Under the pieces are notes generated by a model, which had not been told where the DNA came from, made no database searches, and saw only the letters and a program-made list of their open reading frames with translations. 64,000 nucleotides of DNA from Cranoglanis bouderius (Eukaryota > Chordata > Actinopteri > Siluriformes > Cranoglanididae): positions 16,962,810 to 17,026,809 of the forward strand of contig CM042546.1 of the NCBI GenBank assembly GCA_023630585.1, given 5' to 3'. Shown piece after piece: positions 38,801-52,600 of the stretch. A program made the position numbers and the translations under genes. Position 1 is the first letter of the stretch, and the number at the start of each line of letters is the position of its first letter.

Positions 38801-41800
38801 ATTATGTTTATATAAACCACTCTTTTTTTGTTAACTGGACAACTACAAATTAGCTTAATCTTAAATGTCATCTATGTACGACTGTAAACAATTTGCAATC
38901 GAGTTTTAGCAAGTTCTGTCTTGTCTTTGGTAATGTTCTGCTAAGGTTGTATTATATCCTAGCTACGCTGCCCTCCACTAATATTGGCACCCTTGGTAAA
39001 TATGAGCAAAGAAGGCTGTGAAAAATTGTCTTTATTGTTTAACCTTTTAATCTTTTGTTAAGAAAATTCACAAAAATACTCTGCTCTCATGGATATCAAA
39101 CAACTGCAAACACAACACAGGTTTATCAAAAAAAAAAAAAAAGCAACTTTGTTAAATATATGTGTGCAACAATTATTGGCACCCCTATGAATTCATATGA
39201 GAAAAATATATTTGAAGTATATTCCCATTAATATTTTACATTTTTTTAGTACACCTGGGTGACTACGAACAGGAAATTGTTCAACCATGACTTCACAGAG
39301 GTATAAATATGAGGTAATGCATAGGCCAAATTCCCTTAGTCATTCATAACAATGGATAAGACCAAGGAATATAGCTGTGATGTGCGGCAAAAGGTTGTTC
39401 AGCTTCACAAAATGGGAAGTGGCTATAAGAAAATAGCACAAGCATTGAAAATGCCCATTTCCACCATCAGGGAAATAATTAAGAAATTCCAGTCAACTGG
39501 AAATGTTATGAATCAACCTGGAATTGGACGTGTGTCTATATTGTCTCAACACACTGTGAAGAGGATGGTTCGAGTGGCCAAAAAATCTTCAAGGCTCACA
39601 GCTGGAGAATTGCAGAAGTTAGTTGCTTCTTGGGGTCAGAAAGTCTCCAAAACTACAATCCGAAGTCACCTACATCACCACAAGTTGTTTGGAAGGGTTT
39701 CAAGAAAAAAGCCTCTACTCTCATCCAAAAACAAACTCAAGCATCTTCAGTTTGCCAGACACTACTGGAACTTCAAATGGGATCGGGTTCTATGGTCAGA
39801 TGAAACCAAAATAGAGCTTTTTGGCAATAAACACCAGAGGTGGTTTTGGTGCACACAGAGAGGTAGCCATATGGAAAAGTACCTCATGCCCACGGTTAAA
39901 TATGGTGGTGGCTCTTTAATGCTTTGGGGCTGTTTTTCTGCCAGAGGACCTGGACATTTTGTTAGGATACACGGCGTCATGGACTCTATCAGATATCAAC
40001 AGATATTAAATGAAAACCTGACTGCCTCTGCCAGAAAGCTTCAAATGGGCTGTGGTTGGATCTTCCAGCAGGACAATGATCCAAAACATACATCAGAATC
40101 AACACAAAAATGGTTTACTGACCACAAAATCAAGGTTCTGCCATGGCCATCCCAGTCCCCTGACTTGAAACCTAGAAAACCTGTGGGGTGAACTGAAGAG
40201 GAGAGTCCACCAGTGTGGACCTTGAAATTTAAAGGATCTGTAGAGATTCTGTATGGAGGAATGGTCTCAGATCCCTTGCCATGTATTCTCCAACCTCATC
40301 AGGAATTATAGGAGAAGACTCAGAGCTGTTATCTTGGCAAAGGGAGGTTTTGACTAAAAGGGTGCCAATAATTGTTGCACACCTATATTTAACAAAGATA
40401 TTTTTTTGATAAACCTGTGTTTTGTTTGCAATTGTTTGATATCCATGAGAGCAGAGTATTTTATGAATTTTTTGAACAAAAGATAAAAAGGTTAAACAAT
40501 AAAAACAAATTTTCATAGCCTTCTTTGCTCATATTTACCAAGGGGGCCAATATTAGTGGAGGGCAGTGTAAGTCTTGCTTCAGGAAAATATTCCATCTTG
40601 TGGTCCTGAAAAACTAAAGAGTGTTATCTGCAGTACATTCTGGTTGGATACTTCAGAATACACCCTGATGCATTTTGGTTATCACCAATAAACATATAAA
40701 ATATATATTATATAACAATATTATATAATAATTAAAACAATAATGTAATCATAAGTGTTTATTTTAAATTGTATTATGTTGGAGTACAGAGCCAAATGTG
40801 AAAACTCTAAGCATCCAGTTATCTGCACTTTGAACTGCATATAAAGCCCTGTGGAGAGACAAAAGAATTAAAAGAATAATTAACCCAAAATGCTAATGAG
40901 GTTAATAATTAATGGAAATAAGTAGGAGCCAGTTACCATGATTACAGTAGCAAACTGTTAATTGACCTTTACTAGGTTTAATTCATGGAACACTTTAACA
41001 CCTTGGTGCAGCAGCTATGGAAATGAGGTCATTCGCTATTTGTCTCCAGTTTTACAACATCTAACTGACCAATCTGATGATTTAGAGCAATTGATCATTG
41101 CATACATTAAACAATTTAAATGTGAGTTATGTAAACAAATGGCAGGTTTTTTTTTTTTTTGCATCAGCAGATGAAGCATAACCTATATTCATTTGGAACT
41201 CAACTTCCCAATTATATTTGTAAACAAAAGTATAATTGCCCTTTGTCTAATTGGGGAAGTCATTAATTTATTAGGCTGTTACAGAGATTGAGAGCAGAAT
41301 AAAAACTGTGTTAGTCCACACACACACACACACACACATTCACAAGCCAGATTTGGTGATTAGGTGGTACGGCCATTCGTCCATCCAGCTATTTTCCATA
41401 CCGCTTATCCTACACAGGGTCACGGGGCAGACTGAAGCCTATCTGAGGGAACTTGGGGCACAAGGTGGGGGACACCCTGGATGGGGTGCCAACCCATCGC
41501 AGGGCACAATTGCACACGCATTCACCCACCCATGTACACACTGCAGGCAATTTGGAAATGCCAATCAGCCTACTCCGTGCACACAGGGCGGCGGCAGGAT
41601 TCGAACCCCCAATATCAGAGGTATGAGGCTAACCACTAAGCCACCTTTAACATTTTTTGTTCAAGCCATTTGATCAATTGATTTGTTCATGTGCTAATTT
41701 GAAAAAAGTCCCATACCTGTGAAGTCAGTGTTAATGGGTAGTGTAGAGCTGGGAAAGTGGAAGTAGTCGGTCCCAGTGAAGCGTCTGCCTCTGATGACCT

Positions 41801-44800
41801 GGCCTTCTGCATCTGAAAATGATACATCGGTTCTTTCGACATGGTAGACAGGTGGAGGACCGTTCAGCTCGGCTGGAGCAGCCCACAAGATCTCCATCGC
41901 ATTTGTGTTTAAAGGCTTCAGCCGGGGGACCTTCAATCCTGCTGGTGCTGTCGGTACAAAAAGAAGGGTTTTTTTTGGTTTCACCAGATTTTTCCGACAT
42001 ATTTTAAACAAAGAGGCATTAAACAAAAAGAATGTTTTAAATGGGGTCCAAACACGGTCTTAAAGGAGGTAAATGATCATGAACTGACACATTCGCAGTG
42101 CATTTAGTCTACTTCGGCCAGTAGCCAAGCCCAACCAGCACCGCTAATAAAAGCGCTCTATAGAAAATGAATGTGTTGTCTTCAAAGGTCTGTTGCCAGG
42201 AGTGTCATAAATTACATCCAGTCCATAGTACTTGAGTCTGTATAATTGAAACCCTGATATTTCAAACTCCTCGTGCTGATTTAATAGGTTTTATGTGAAG
42301 TCTTGACAGACGTTCATCACTTTTAAACATACATACAGGTGGAAAAACATTAAGTATAGCTTAAGTAAGCTTGAAGTGGCATGGAAGAGGCAAGAGTGGG
42401 AGTATCAGTACTGTTGCATGATTTGTTGATACTAGGTCTGTCACGAATACTCAATTAAACCCAATAAGTTAAAAAAGAAAATCAGTTAAAATGTATCTGA
42501 AGTGCGGCGGATGGGAAAAATTTATGAAGGTTATATAGAGGTACAGGGCATTCACTTAAGTGGAACTCGAATACTAACATCATCGTCAAGAGGTTCCAAA
42601 CAGAGACCTCTGGCAATCTCCTGATTACTAAAAAAAGAGCAATTATCACATTTTCAGCAAGAAGAGACAACAACAGTCAGGTCTGGGGATCATTTTACTT
42701 CACTATATGGACAGATGTCCTGTCTAGCCGAACTGATCTTATTTTATACATTTTTACCTGTGTCTTTACCAGCTCAAAATTATTTTGCCTACTAGAGAAC
42801 ACGTCTGGACATCTGCTCAACGTTTCATGATGCCCACAGAATTGTTTAAATGATAGCGACAAACAAAAGTCATTAAAATGCAACGCTGAACTCAAATTAT
42901 GCCAAATTCGATTACAGCTCAGCTGCCTAATGCCATTGCAAACTGGTTGCTGTCAAATTAAACTTGTGCACAATTCCAAGTCGTGGAATAACTGCGCATT
43001 TCTTCTATAGTGAATGCTGGCCTAGGTAATAACACCATTATTGCAATGCATCCGGAGAAAATTAATTTATAGTATACAATTTACAGCCTGATATGTGATG
43101 AGATTCTGCCATTTTATTTATACTAATGAAGAATAATTAACTACTCCACATAAAATAATTTTCATGACTGATGATTAAAATTAGCTCGCCAAATTTGTTT
43201 CATGAATATTTTATATTCTCATCCTGGTCTAACTGCGAAGGTAAACATTGCTTTTATCAGATTAATAAGTAACCCAAATGTCCTAAAGCATATCTGGAAA
43301 CAAGTCCAGCTCTATCGCTGTATTTGCTGTTTTAAGAACGCAGCCAGGCAAATCCCTTCGCTGAACTATAATACTTAATTGCAGCATTTCTGTAACTTGG
43401 GAAATATTGATTTATGCATAATTGCCCCAACCTTCCAAAGGGGGAGAAATATGCATGGCACAGTTCAAGTCAAAGCGATGTGTACAGGCAAGGATACACA
43501 TGTACTGCTTCCCTTTATGGCTTGTAATATACATAAAACATTACCATCAACTCTTGATTAGCTGTTCGCTTTACAAAAAGATCAATAACATCAGTCTGGC
43601 TCCCTTTTTAAAATTCTGTAGGCTTACACAAGCCTTGTCCTCATCAGTGGGTTCAAAAAATGAGTTATTATGCTTTTTAGCAGTGACCAGGGATCTCCTG
43701 CACTGACAGCTGAGGTCCTGCAACTTTGCAATATTGTCTCACTGTCATTTTCAGCTTAATGCATGACTACATGCCATATAAGGCATTAGAGATGATTATA
43801 GAACCTCTTAGTTTGGGCCGTACAGCAATTAAAAAATTCACAGACACAAGTTCAGAGAAGAATAATTTGATATATTGAGAGATTAATCTGTATGTTGACT
43901 CCTACTGAATTATTCACATGTATTATCAGAGGGGAATAGTGGCCATTTTAAATGTGAGGACACACACTACCACCCTGGGGAGACAAACCCACACCCAGAC
44001 ACCAATGCTACTGTCAAAACTGAAAGGCTAAGAAGGATGCATGTGCAGTTGAGGCAGTTTAATGACAATCAGCAGTTTACTTTGCAAAGTCAGTGTGAAT
44101 AAATGTCTCATTTTAAATTGTGAGTGTGCGTGTGTCTCAATCAGCTCCCTAGTTCAGTAGTCAGGGCACTGATCAGGACGTCGGCCATTTTAAGGGCTGT
44201 CTCAATCGCAAAATCCTTCCAGTGCACTGGAACGGTCGCTCGGTAAAAAAATCCCACAATGCACCGCAAAATCCAGGGAGCATCGATGCTCACTATGCTC
44301 CCTTACTGGAAATGACGTCATGTTTTCTGAAGCCTCTCAGCTTGAAAAAAATGGCGGACGAACTCTCAGCCAACATCAGTCTACAAATGTAAGCAGCTTG
44401 TTATTGTTGTTGTAGCTCTCAAATGATTACTTACGTTAGCGATTTTTAACTTTATTTGACGTTCTATATATACGGTATGTTTGAGTTTAACGACTTTTAA
44501 GTGTTTAAAACGATCCTGCTTGACGTCTCTCTCTCTCTCTCTCTTGCAGTCGGTCGATTCGACAATGACTGTTCTATGGCTTCGGCTTTATGGCTGTTCT
44601 CCATGCCACTCTGTTGTGTGCGGTCCTTTGTCACCTCTCTTTCTCCACCTCCTGCTTGACGTACCATGACAGAAACGCATGTGATTAAGCGAACACATTT
44701 ATATGAGGTATAAAACTTTAATATTTTTAAGTTTTTAATTTTTGACTATAAGTACGTAGTCATGTTGCCGTAAATTGAGTTATCAGTGTCTCAGTGTGTA

Positions 44801-44875
44801 GTGACCAGTGCCCCAACTCTTGTACACGATATATTGATTCACAAACTAGGGAGCTGATCGAGACACACCCTACGT

Positions 44876-44934
<59 letters not shown>

Positions 44935-47900
44935 AGATGGGCACCAGGTATGCGTGCAGAACTCTGGAGACTGTGAACGTGCAGGTGGGGTGTTGAGCTG
45001 GGGACTGTAGTCTGTGGCGGCCATGTTTGTGTTCTGGGAAGTTGAGTTCAAGGAAGGATTTGACCTGACAGCTACATTTGATTTACCTCAGAAATGGAAA
45101 GTCCATACTTGGAATTATGTGTACACGCTACAAAAAAAAAAAAAAAAAAAAAAAGAAAAGAAGAAGAAAAAATAAATAAAAGCCATGTACGCCTTCATGT
45201 TCAACTTTTGTTAGCAAAACTTTTGTTAGCCAGCTAACTGTGATGCGTGATGTAAAACAGTGAACTGTACAGTCAATGTTATAGATTTAACAAGCGGTTA
45301 TGTCTGTATGTTGAATGATCTAAAGCCAATACTTATGTACGTTTGTATGTATGTACAGTATAACTCATTTATTAAAGTAAAGAAGTACTACTTTGTTTAC
45401 CGTTGATGCTGTCAGCAGTCATGCTGAAATCAAGGTTGAGGAGACCTTCTCGATTTTCAGAGTAGGGATTACTAAGTAGGAAGTATTGATGGGAGTATTC
45501 TTTGTGTTTTTTTGTTTTTTTTTCTAAGCTGGAGCTAGAAGATTCCGAGTTATGAGTTTTAGTCGAAACGCAGCATGATTCTCACAAAGATCCAAACCAG
45601 CAAATGCTGCACTCAAATAAACGTGACCTCCAACTAGGAAAAAACACCTCCTCAACTCAGAATTCTTACTTGGGAGCTCGGAACGTTTCCTCAACATCAA
45701 GTCAACGTCAAGTGTTTTCAGTTTTGTTGTGTTTTTAGTTTTCCTATTGCGTTAGTTTTTGTTTTTTTAATTTGCTGTTGTGTTTTTTAATTTTTGTTAT
45801 TGTGTTTCCTGATTTGCTGTTTTTTGTTTCGCTGTTTACGGTTTTAGTTAATGTGTTTTGCACTTAAGGGTCACAGAGCCTTGTTCCGGTCGACATATTC
45901 GCACGTAGTCTCTAAAGCTTTAAGACCCAAACACAATTAAATTCACCCACACGGTAACTGTTTTGCTGGCTACGCTGTGGATAACGCTCGTTACACACTA
46001 CTTGTTCCGGCACTGAAGGAAATGCGACGCCATTCCAACCAACCCAACGGAAGCAGCTGCTGACTGCTCTGTTTGAACAGATGGTAATTCAGTCTAATGG
46101 TGCATCTGTATAATAACGATGGGCACTGTGTATACAGACAGTCATAAAAACAAAGTAAGGATCACATAAATTGCAATCATCAACATCAAAGTCCTGTTGG
46201 AGTTACTGAACGGGTCTGGGACAAGGAGAAAAGAGACATGTTCTGAAGTGGGCCAAAGTGTGTGAGTGTGTGTGTGTGAGATTCAACCAACCTGAGACAA
46301 CCATAAGGAAAAACATTAAATCAGGGTAAAGAGAAAAATCTGACATTTCAAAGCTCATATAAGCAACAGAACAAAAGCCTGCTGCTCATTTGATATCCCA
46401 AAAGCACTGTTTAGTGAATGGCAAAAAACAACAACAAAAACACACACACACACACACGCAAAAACATTCCTACTATGATGAAAATAAGTGCAGTGGCAAA
46501 GCGACAAATGTGCTTCTGTCGTATGGAGGAAGCAATAACATCCACCGCAGCATATTGAGCTGACCATATCTTACTGTGGCGCCAAGAGCCTGACGGATTC
46601 ATGTCCATCATTTCCCACAGTGTCAATTAAGGGCCCTTGAAGGCTGCATGATTTGTGCCTCTGTTATTAAACCCCACTAATTCGTCCTACTTACATATTC
46701 TGTATAAATCTCCATGAGTGGTGTTTGATTCATGGTGTTCATGGGGAGCTCGCCAGCACATTTTTCTCCTTGTAATTAACAGTAAATTGTTTTTACTGCC
46801 GAGCGATGAATTCAGCTGCAAACGGGCAAGTGGACGAGGTGAGCGTCGAACTCCAGCAGGAGGGCTGAGGGAGTCATTAAGTCATCATATAAGGTGAGAT
46901 GTAGATGGTTAATAAGGACAGGAAAAGGGGAAGAAAGCATGCAAAAGCCCACATCGCTTTTAGCTGGACGGAATCTCGGTGGAACAAAAAAGAGAAGAAA
47001 AAAAAAAAAAGAAGCAACACTCAAAATGTATTTTCTTACAATGAAAATTTCTTGATGACATACTTTCCTAACCTGTCAGAATACCTGAACCAATTTCTCC
47101 CAACTTCCAAAGTACGAAAATAGTAAAGATAACCTGAGAGTAAATCTCAAATAGCTTTCATTCATATTCCTCGGGGATGAAAAGCTGCGAACCATTTGCT
47201 TCAGTTTGCTGGTAGGTTTGCACGCTTCCTGGTGCAGTACTGAGACTGAAAGGTGCCACTAGTGTGTCCCTCAGCAGCCATGCACTGGCCTTTAAACATA
47301 GTGATGATGGACATGTTCAATTACAGGCACTTCATTAATATTCAGATGGAAATTAACACATATTAACACAGATGCAATTAACACACATCACACACGTCAA
47401 CTTAATTAAAAAAACACGTGTCCCAATTTCTACTCGTAATTTGCTTTTGACTATATAGTATGGAAACACACATATACACACACTAACAGCACAATGCCTC
47501 AAGAGAGAGTCACAGCACAGGAACGCATCAGCCATTACTTTGTCAATATAAATGTTATGTTATTATCATAGTTATGAAATCTAGTTAATAACGTCATACG
47601 GTGGGAACACGTGGTGGGGAGTGTGAAGGGAAAGCTTCATGGCCCATGATTTCAACAGATCTTTTTATTACCCTGGATTTATTCTGGATATCCTGTATTA
47701 ATTACCATGAAATTATAAAGTATGGTGCAAAAGACATAGGCACATGTAGAGAAATGCTGTAAAGCAAAGATGGCTTTTAAAAAGGATGAAATTAAACATG
47801 TTCTCTAAAAAGCAGTAAACAGCACTAAATTAAAACCAAACCAATATCTGGCATGACAACCCTTCTTTAAATATGCATCAGTAGTCTTTCATATAGTTTT

Positions 47901-49574
47901 ATGAGAATACTGGCTGGTAAGTTTTTCTAAGCATCTTGGAGAACCTGCCACAGATCTTCTGGAAACTTGCTTCTGTTGTTTTTTTTTTTTTTTTTAGGCA
48001 ATCCGTGACAGACATTATGTTTTTTCGTCTGAAATGTGGTCTATTATTTAATATGTTGCTTTCTTTACATGGAAAAAATAATTTATCGATCTTTTAGTAA
48101 AGTTGTGTATAAATGCTTGCATAAACCAAATCAAACTACAATTTTCTGTCAGATTCTTACAAATGTTTTGGAAAGACTGATTTTCTGCGTACATTGATCA
48201 CCCATAAAGTGCACAGCACGTTCCTGACACAGCTCATTTGCATGTAGTGACGCCCACAAAACTCCATAAAAGGTCAAGTGCACAGATAGTTGGGAGCACA
48301 AAACGAATGATGAGGGTAAAGGCTAAAAGGCAGAAATGGGAGTTATTTTGACTCGCTTCCATCCATCCATTTTCTGTACTGCTTATTGTACACAGGGTCA
48401 CAGGGAGCCTGGAGCTTATCCCAGGGGACTCTGGGCACGAGGTGGGGGACACCCTGGATGGGGTGCCAACCCATTGCATGGCACAACTGCACACACATTC
48501 ACACCCTAAAGACAATTTAGACAATTTGCAAATCAGCCTACAGCACATTTCTTTGGACTGGGGGAGGAAAACCGAAGTACCCAGAGTAAACCCCCGAAGA
48601 ACATGCAAACTCCATGCACACAGGGCGGAGGCGGGAATCACGCCCCTAACCCCGGAGGTGCGAGGCAAACGAGCTAACCATTAAGCCACCGTGGCCCCAT
48701 GTATAATAATATGATTTTAATAATAATAAGTGAGCGCTAAATCTTCTGTCAGCTGAGGCATTTGTTTATGGTTTATGGCTATGCGCAGACAGATCAGCTC
48801 GTTCTCTGTTTATATGCCGCCATTTCTTTTGTCATAATTGAATGATTCATTTTATTTGTCTTAATTTAAGGGTTTGTGTTGGCTCTCTTTCTTTCTTTCT
48901 TTCTTTCTTTTTTATATTCTTTAATAAATGTCAATAATCAAATGACTGGTTTAAACATAAATAAAAAAAATATGCAATTTAAACTCGAGAGTATATTCCA
49001 GATATAAATGTGCAGTAATCCATGCAAATGATATGATGTGAAGTTGATCAAGTCGAGGTTTATGTTAGTTAGTCTTCTTATGTGTAAATTTAGGTTTTTG
49101 GGATGAATTACATACGTTTAAAATCTGTATCCTGAATTTATATATTTCTTTAAAGCTGCTTTGGGACAATGGCCACTGTTAAAGGCGCTATACAAATAAA
49201 ACTGAACTGAATTGAATAGTGTTTTTTTCTCTGAATTTAAAGGATTTTCATGAATTACCAAATAGCCCTTTTCTCAGAGGCATCAATGCAGAAGTCATCA
49301 AAGGAAGTGCTGCACTTTATTTACGGTACTGTACCGTATATACAGTACATATACAATTACATAATTTTCTTACCAAGCTGGCAAGTCAGAATTGATGGCT
49401 AATCAATTAATGTTTGTTAACCTGAAGGTTGAGTGCGTCCTGAAGCAGGGAGACTGCTCACACACCCCTGTGTGTTACACATGGTCACAGTGAAGCTGTA
49501 CTCCTCGTAGCTCTTCAGGCCTGTCACAGTGTAGCTCTGCTCGTCTGCTGAGGCGTTGTACAACAGCTGGGGAT

Positions 49575-49626
<52 letters not shown>

Positions 49627-52600
49627 TTATACATACATTAACACGGCTACATAGCGAATGTCCAACGTAATCCATGTGGTTTAGGTTGAACCTGATGTAT
49701 ATGAAAATGTAATATAATGCATATTTGCATGGCCCTCACGTGAAAAAAATAAAATAAAATAAAAAATCAGACACACCCACACAAAATATCCATCATACCA
49801 AGATGACCTGCCGTGTTTGTTGAAAGGGGGAAAAAAACGAGGGGACGTATATCTCCAGGATACTGATGAAAAATATTATCAGCTTAATTAAAATCTAAGA
49901 TAACAAAATCCAATTAAAAGGGATGTTGTTAAAGAAAACTAAGCTCATCAAATCCCTTTGAAACTACAGACACTAGAGAGGAGAGGTGATCCTGATATAG
50001 TCAGTCTCCAGCGAACAGTCCACAGTGTTGAGCCTTTATTTAACCTTTATTTCACACACACACTCACACACACACACACACAGTTTCCACATCAGTGAAG
50101 GAAGAAACCTTTCTGGGCCAAAGGGACGACTGCATGTATATAGGCCCAGGCATGAGCAAAGAGCAAGAGGAACTGAGAACGCATGTGAAACACAAATGAA
50201 GTTTACTGGTTAAGAGGGAAAAAAAAGAAAAAGAACGTGTTGTTCATTCTCTACTTCTACTCAGAACTACTACTTACCCTCGTTGAAATAAATCAGTCTT
50301 GAGTAAACACTGTGTCTTGCTTGGTGTTGCACAAATCTTTAATCCTTTGTGTGATTTGTATAAAATCGATAATAACAGTAGTAGCTGTTTATTGCCTGTT
50401 TAGTTGGAATGTACTTTCAAAACTACTTATTAAACCGTTTTGGTAGGGAAGTTATTGGCCCAGTACAGGTAAAGGAATCGGGGGAATCGAAAGATATACA
50501 AATATACAATTTAGGTTTTTTTTTTTTTCAGAAAAATAAAACAATATTTCTATATTTTATTTCAAGCACCCTATTTTCAGTAATGACTCTCATTCCAAAC
50601 ACAAGAGGTGCTCAAGTCCAGTCCTGAAGAGCAGCAGGGTTTGCTGATTTCACCTAAGTTATCTCATCAGTTAATAACTAGGGGTGTAAACCTCAACACG
50701 ATACAATACAATTTCTATTCATGAGGCAATGATTTGATTTGAAGCTAGCACTAAATCTACTATGATATGATTCGATTCAGTAGCCTCCGACCAATATGAG
50801 AACAACTTTGTTCAGAATCTGGGGTAGGCCTACCATTACTTCACAGATGATTATGGTGTAGAGAAGGGCTATTTCAGCTATCAGAGGTATGAACAAAACA
50901 CCTATAAATAGCATATTTATAATGAATTAAAATGATTTCATGATTGTTGCCATGATTGCAGCCCTGCGCCTCTGCAATCTACAGTACCTGAGTAAGAGGC
51001 AGTGGAAGATGGTCATTTTACAACCGCAATTCCAAAAAAGTTGGGACGCTGTGTAAAATGTAAATTAAAACAGAATGCAATGATTTGCAAATCTCATAAA
51101 CCCATTTGTTATTCGCAAAAGAACATAGAAAACACGTCAAATGTTTAAACTGAGGAAATGTACCATTTTAAGGAAAAAATAAGGTAATTTTGAATTTGAT
51201 GGCAGCAACACGTCTCAAAAAAGTTACTGACCTGCTGCCAATTAACCTGATTAGTTGCAAAATGTTCCTCCAGCTGTGTCTTTTTAGTGACACTTACTTT
51301 TCCACTCTTTTGTTGCCCCAGTCCCAACTGTTTTGAGACGTGTTGCTGCCATCAAATTCAAAAAGATTCAAGAAGATTTTTCAGTTATAATTTTTCTTCA
51401 TTAAGATTTCGTTCAAAATATTCTGAGAATCAAACTTAATCGAATCGTGAAGCCAGTATTGTGAATGGAATCTAATTCCAATCCTTTTAAGTCAATGCAT
51501 CGATCCAAAATCATCTGAAGGTTACACCTCTATTAATTAAATATCAGGTGTCTTTATACACCAACTGCTTTAATTATGATCCAGGATCCCATCACAAGCA
51601 CTCACCTATGTGCCTCCTGGACCAGTGTTGGTGAAGGGTGCAGTCTATATAGCAGTGAGAGTGAGACTGAGAGTGAGCGTGAGCACACTATTTGTTTCAT
51701 TGGCATCTCGAAGCTTTTGTGGTCTGTATACAACATTCTCTCCTACACAGTACATGTGGCCAGCATTTCTAATGCTAATTACAGTGTTTCTCACTGTGAC
51801 TGGGTCCTGAACTCATTTTGAAGTCTAATTACACTGTGAGAAAGTTACTATTCCTGACATCATGTTACATCTGCGTATAAAACCTCCATTTTGCGCAAAA
51901 CTACAGCCTCTTTATTCATTCTTTTGAATTTGCATTTTTAGATTCTGAGTGAGCATCTAATATCCAAGGTTCTATGTTATCCCAGAGCCTCTGTGCATGT
52001 GATTAATGCATTATGAATATAACAGTACCTGTGTTACTATAGGAGGGGTGTATGGGTTGGAGGTCTGCTCTTGGTAAAGGCTGACTTGGTATGCGGTCAC
52101 TGTCCCCCTGACGTCCTGCTCCCGTGGCGTCTCCCAGCTCACTCGAAGTGCAGATGAGGACACCGGAGAAACCTGGGGAGGGCTCATGTACTCCGGCACT
52201 GTGGGGGAGAGGACACACAATTACATCATTATGATGAGCCATCACATGGCTGCTATTCACCTCATCATGATTCATATGCTGAAAGCAACACCATAAAAGG
52301 AGAGGCATATCTGCACACCTCAGTAGCACTACATTTCCATAAACATCAGCTGTTGAAGTTTGAACACAATCAATGACAAGGAAAGGTGTAGAATCTCCAG
52401 AGAGCCTTGTCAAGTGAATAACGCACCTCAAATAGGAAAAGGAAATTGTGTATTTCCCTCCGAATATCAAAATCAAAGCTAAAGGGTGTCACACATCTTC
52501 TGCTTTGCTACGATTCCAGGCCCCTAATTAAAAGATCTTGCCCACTGAGCATTTAACGGTGAAAAGTATGCTAGCGTCTCCCAACATGGCCCCATGGTTT

